Shown piece by piece: positions 62,028 through 64,000 of a stretch of 64,000 nucleotides of DNA (positions are counted from its first letter, which is position 1; every line of letters begins with the position of its first letter). The notes below the pieces were generated by a model. The model was not told the origin of the DNA and did not search any database. It worked only from the letters and a program-made list of their open reading frames with translations. Both the position numbers and the translations under genes were made by a program. The DNA comes from UBA6544 sp038131165 (lineage in GTDB: Bacteria > Pseudomonadota > Alphaproteobacteria > UBA8366), in contig JAYPOZ010000009.1 in the NCBI GenBank assembly GCA_038131165.1, positions 9,825-73,824 on the forward strand. Direction: 5' to 3'.

Positions 62028-62106
62028 GGAACGGTGACGCTCCCAACGGGCTAGAATCAGGCGGCAAGGTTACGCGGCGATACTTGCGCGCACAAGGCGT
62101 CGCGGA

Positions 62107-62448
62107 TCATCCAAGGTCGGGGAAAACATGCAGCCCGTCGTCCCCCAACAGGAGCGGCTTGGCCCATCGCACCGCCGAGACCGGCACGTCTCCATAAAGA
62201 TGGGGAAACAGGTCACCGCCACGCGCGGCCTCCCACTTCAAGGCATCCCCGAGCGCATCGGATTCGCAGGCGATAAGGACGAGCCCCCGTTCGCCCGCGC
62301 GATGCTTGGCGGCGCTTTCGCGCACCTGGGCGGCGGTCGAGAAATGGATGAACCCGTCGGCGCGGTCTTCGGCCGCGCCGCTGTAAATCCCCGTTGCCTC
62401 GGCGGCCTTCCATTCGGCCTCCCGGGCCATGTGAAATATCAATGCCAT
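62107..62448 (-). CDS. DUF952 protein
   Basis: A 113-residue protein with the DUF952 pattern: LIFHMAREAEWKAAEATGIY, ADGFIHFSTAAQVRESA and LFPHLYGDVPVSAV. The family is small and of unknown function, often beside pyrD in alphaproteobacteria; pyrD is not present here. Cytoplasmic. It is upstream of the EAL gene with about 80 bases between. Confidence 0.86.
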   Translation of the reverse strand: MALIFHMAREAEWKAAEATGIYSGAAEDRADGFIHFSTAAQVRESAAKHRAGERGLVLIACESDALGDALKWEAARGGDLFPHLYGDVPVSAVRWAKPLLLGDDGLHVFPDLG

Positions 62449-62530
62449 GGCGCGACGCTAACCGAGGGACCCACGGGCGGCAAGCCCCGCAAGAGCGGCC
62501 GGCGGCGATAAAATCGTATGTCTTTTTTAC

Positions 62531-62558
62531 TTTACAACTCCTGCGATTAAGGTATTCT
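62531..62558 (+). promoter_or_regulatory. Candidate promoter of the S24 repressor gene
   Basis: TTTACA (62531-62536) and TATTCT (62553-62558) are 16 bases apart in AT-rich DNA, which places the transcription start near 62565, right at the LexA-type box. Confidence 0.45.
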
Positions 62559-62564
62559 GAAAGA

Positions 62565-62579
62565 GAACATAACAAGAAC
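62565..62579. promoter_or_regulatory. LexA-type box, GAAC-N7-GAAC
   Basis: GAACATAACAAGAAC, the reverse complement of GTTC-N7-GTTC, which is the known SOS operator of alphaproteobacterial LexA. It lies 20 bases upstream of the ATG at 62599 and overlaps the predicted transcription start, the expected place for repression. Confidence 0.65.
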
Positions 62580-62598
62580 ATTTTGATTGGAGCAAACC

Positions 62599-63276
62599 AT
62601 GGCCGTTGAAACTCTCAACGGCTGCCAAGGAGAAGGAATCCCGCACATGATGACCCACAACGATGTCTGGCGTGCCATCGATCTCTTAGCGGCACAAAAT
62701 GGCCTGAGCGTCGCCGAATTGGCGCGCCAAGCCGGATTGGATCGCACGACATTCGCCAAGAGCAAACGCCGCCAGGACGGGCGCCCGCGATGGCCCTCGA
62801 CGGAAAGCCTGTCCCGCGTGCTCAATGCGACGAATTCGAGCATGTCCCAATTTTCCACTCTTCTACGCGATTCGACGGATCGCTTCGCCACGCTTCGAAT
62901 CCCGATCATCGGTTTTGCGCAGGCCGGACGCTCGGGATATTTCGACGATGCCGGCTATCCGGTCAGCGCCGGATGGGACACTCTCGACTTCCCCAATCTC
63001 GGCGATCCCAACGCCTATGCCCTGGAAATTTGCGGCGACAGCATGGAGCCCATCTATCGCAGGAAAGATGTCGTCATCGTCTCCCCGAATGCCGCGGTGC
63101 GCCCCCGGGATCGTGTCGTGGTCAAGACCGGACAAGGGGAAATCCTGGCCAAACAATTGATCAGGATGACGTCGCGCGAAATCCGTCTCGCCTCGATCAA
63201 TCAGGCCCATGGCGACCTTGCCTTCGCATCGGCGGAGATCGACTGGATTGCGAGGATCGTCTGGGTCAGCCAGTAG
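62599..63276 (+). CDS. S24-family self-cleaving transcriptional repressor
   Basis: A 225-residue protein with an N-terminal helix-turn-helix (DVWRAIDLLAAQNGLSVAELARQAGLDRTTFAK) and a C-terminal LexA-like peptidase fold: cleavage site Ala109-Gly110 (GFAQAGRSGYF), nucleophile Ser148 (CGDSMEP), and Lys185 (EILAKQL), 37 residues apart as in E. coli LexA. The HTH is not that of LexA, so this is a separate repressor. ATG 62599 has GGAG 6 bases upstream; ATG 62647 is a good alternative, where similarity starts. An SOS-type box is in the promoter. Its target genes are unknown; no phage genes are near. Confidence 0.88.
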   Translation: MAVETLNGCQGEGIPHMMTHNDVWRAIDLLAAQNGLSVAELARQAGLDRTTFAKSKRRQDGRPRWPSTESLSRVLNATNSSMSQFSTLLRDSTDRFATLRIPIIGFAQAGRSGYFDDAGYPVSAGWDTLDFPNLGDPNAYALEICGDSMEPIYRRKDVVIVSPNAAVRPRDRVVVKTGQGEILAKQLIRMTSREIRLASINQAHGDLAFASAEIDWIARIVWVSQ

Positions 63277-63379
63277 CACGGGTTCCGGAATACCGCCCCG
63301 CCGCTCGACGCCGGGCGGCGGGACGGGCTATGCTGGGGCGGCACAATCCGGTGCGCGACGCTTTGCTGGGAGGCCATGT

Positions 63380-64000
63380 ATGACGAGCTGGGTGTTTCAC
63401 GACGGCGCTTGGACGGAGGGCGACCCCCCGTTGTTGACGGCGATGAGCCACGCGGTCTGGCTTTCCTCCATCGTCTTTGACGGCGCGCGAGCCTTCGAAG
63501 GCGTCGCGCCCGACCTCGACCTGCATTGCGAGAGGGCGCTGAACTCCTGCCGCGCCTTTGCCATGAATCCGACCCTCACCGGGCCGGAAATGGTCGAGAT
63601 CGCGCGCGAGGGCGTTGCGAAATTTCCCGGCGACGCGGAGCTCTATATCCGGCCGATGTTCTGGGCGCAGGAAGGCTGGATCGCGCCGGACCCGGAGTCG
63701 ACCCAGTTCGCCATGCTCGTCTATGAATTGCCGATGCCGCCGCCGACCGGATTCGGGGCCTGTCTCTCGACCCGCCGGCGTCCCGCCCCGGATCAAGCGA
63801 CGACCGACGCCAAGGCATCCTGTCTGTACCCGAATGCCGCACGCGCGTTGAAGGAAGCCGCCGACCGCGGCTTCGCCAATGCGGTCATCCTCGACCCGAT
63901 CGGCAATGTCGCGGAATTCGCCACTTCGAACTTGTTTTGCGTGAAGGACGGGGTCGCTCACACGCCGATCCCGAACGGCACGTTCCTGAACGGCATTACC
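63380..64000 (+). CDS. Branched-chain amino acid aminotransferase, 3' truncated
   Basis: The first 207 codons of a class IV (fold-type IV) PLP enzyme cut by the window end. MTSWVFHDGAWTEGDPPLL, FDGARAFEGVAPDLDLHCERALNS and YIRPMFWA match branched-chain aminotransferases, and DAKASCLYPNAARA carries the catalytic Lys. GNVAEFATSNLFCVKDG is the substrate loop. GGGAGG is 6 bases upstream of the ATG. Related D-amino-acid transaminases are an alternative. Confidence 0.88.
   Translation, partial: MTSWVFHDGAWTEGDPPLLTAMSHAVWLSSIVFDGARAFEGVAPDLDLHCERALNSCRAFAMNPTLTGPEMVEIAREGVAKFPGDAELYIRPMFWAQEGWIAPDPESTQFAMLVYELPMPPPTGFGACLSTRRRPAPDQATTDAKASCLYPNAARALKEAADRGFANAVILDPIGNVAEFATSNLFCVKDGVAHTPIPNGTFLNGIT

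Noticed and set aside
62880..62910. tRNA-like TTCGAATCCC T-arm sequence
   Set aside because: It lies inside the S24 coding frame and no other arms of a cloverleaf can be formed around it.
62599..63276. The S24 protein as LexA itself
   Set aside because: The N-terminal HTH (DVWRAIDLLAAQ) is unlike the LexA DNA-binding domain; only the C-terminal peptidase part is shared.
62599..63276. Prophage repressor
   Set aside because: No integrase of element type, capsid, terminase or lysis genes lie within the window; xerD is 48 kb away and is of the housekeeping type.

Overview
The window looks like chromosomal DNA of a GC-rich alphaproteobacterium, probably of the Rhodospirillales type. The evidence is the CobS/CobT pair, a SecA with the CxC...CH zinc tail, a TipF-like degenerate EAL protein beside two TIGR01459-type HAD proteins, an alphaproteobacterial LexA-type box (GTTC-N7-GTTC), and the order aroB-aroK / small ORF / large exported protein / xerD / accA. 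It is a draft or metagenome assembly: a 100-N gap at 39112-39211 is flanked on both sides by the same 55 bp, so two contigs that really overlap were padded apart. No rRNA, tRNA, CRISPR array, insertion sequence or prophage was recognised. No gene-free stretch exceeds 300 bases; the longest is 193-480.

Layout. 1-4.9 kb: start of a SurA-type foldase, divergent secA, an exported dienelactone-hydrolase-like enzyme and an exported HExxGH protein. 5.0-9.2 kb: cobT and cobS (cobalt insertion into B12), a J-domain protein, and a DUF2889 protein. 9.3-16.3 kb: housekeeping genes, with aroK, aroB and a CNNM/CorC transporter coupled by ATGA overlaps, then divergently a 46-residue membrane peptide, a large exported protein, xerD and accA. 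16.3-24.0 kb: enoyl-CoA hydratase, nitronate monooxygenase, upp, a triple RidA fusion, a HCCA-isomerase-like protein, an NHL propeller, a class V aminotransferase and a DUF900 hydrolase. 24.0-30.6 kb: aromatic or xenobiotic catabolism (TauD-like dioxygenase, FAD oxidoreductase, extradiol-type VOC enzyme, Rieske oxygenase alpha and beta, aminotransferase). 30.7-38.8 kb: tgt, rpmB, meaB in a run led by an Lrp regulator, nudC, another enoyl-CoA hydratase, and an HpcH aldolase with a TauD enzyme. 38.9-44.4 kb: a lipoprotein subtilase interrupted by the gap, then hyuB-hyuA-GNAT. 44.5-50.0 kb: a 1068-residue membrane coiled-coil protein built from 25-residue repeats, and methylmalonyl-CoA mutase. 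50.1-58.9 kb: a second catabolic island (FAD oxidoreductase, amidohydrolase, thioesterase, methyltransferase, second Rieske alpha/beta pair, third TauD enzyme, YeeE/YedE transporter, DUF302). 59.0-64.0 kb: twin HAD proteins, the TipF-like protein, DUF952, an S24 self-cleaving repressor with a LexA-type box in its promoter, and the start of a branched-chain aminotransferase.

How the genes work together. cobS/cobT, meaB and methylmalonyl-CoA mutase are parts of one B12-dependent propionate/methylmalonyl pathway. The two Rieske islands each pair a terminal oxygenase with TauD-type and FAD enzymes, but neither carries its own ferredoxin or reductase. The coiled-coil membrane protein and the degenerate EAL protein resemble the Caulobacter polarity pair TipN/TipF; this is inference. 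The strongest new signals are the 25-residue repeat protein, the S24 repressor with its SOS-type operator, the triple RidA fusion, and the repairable assembly gap.
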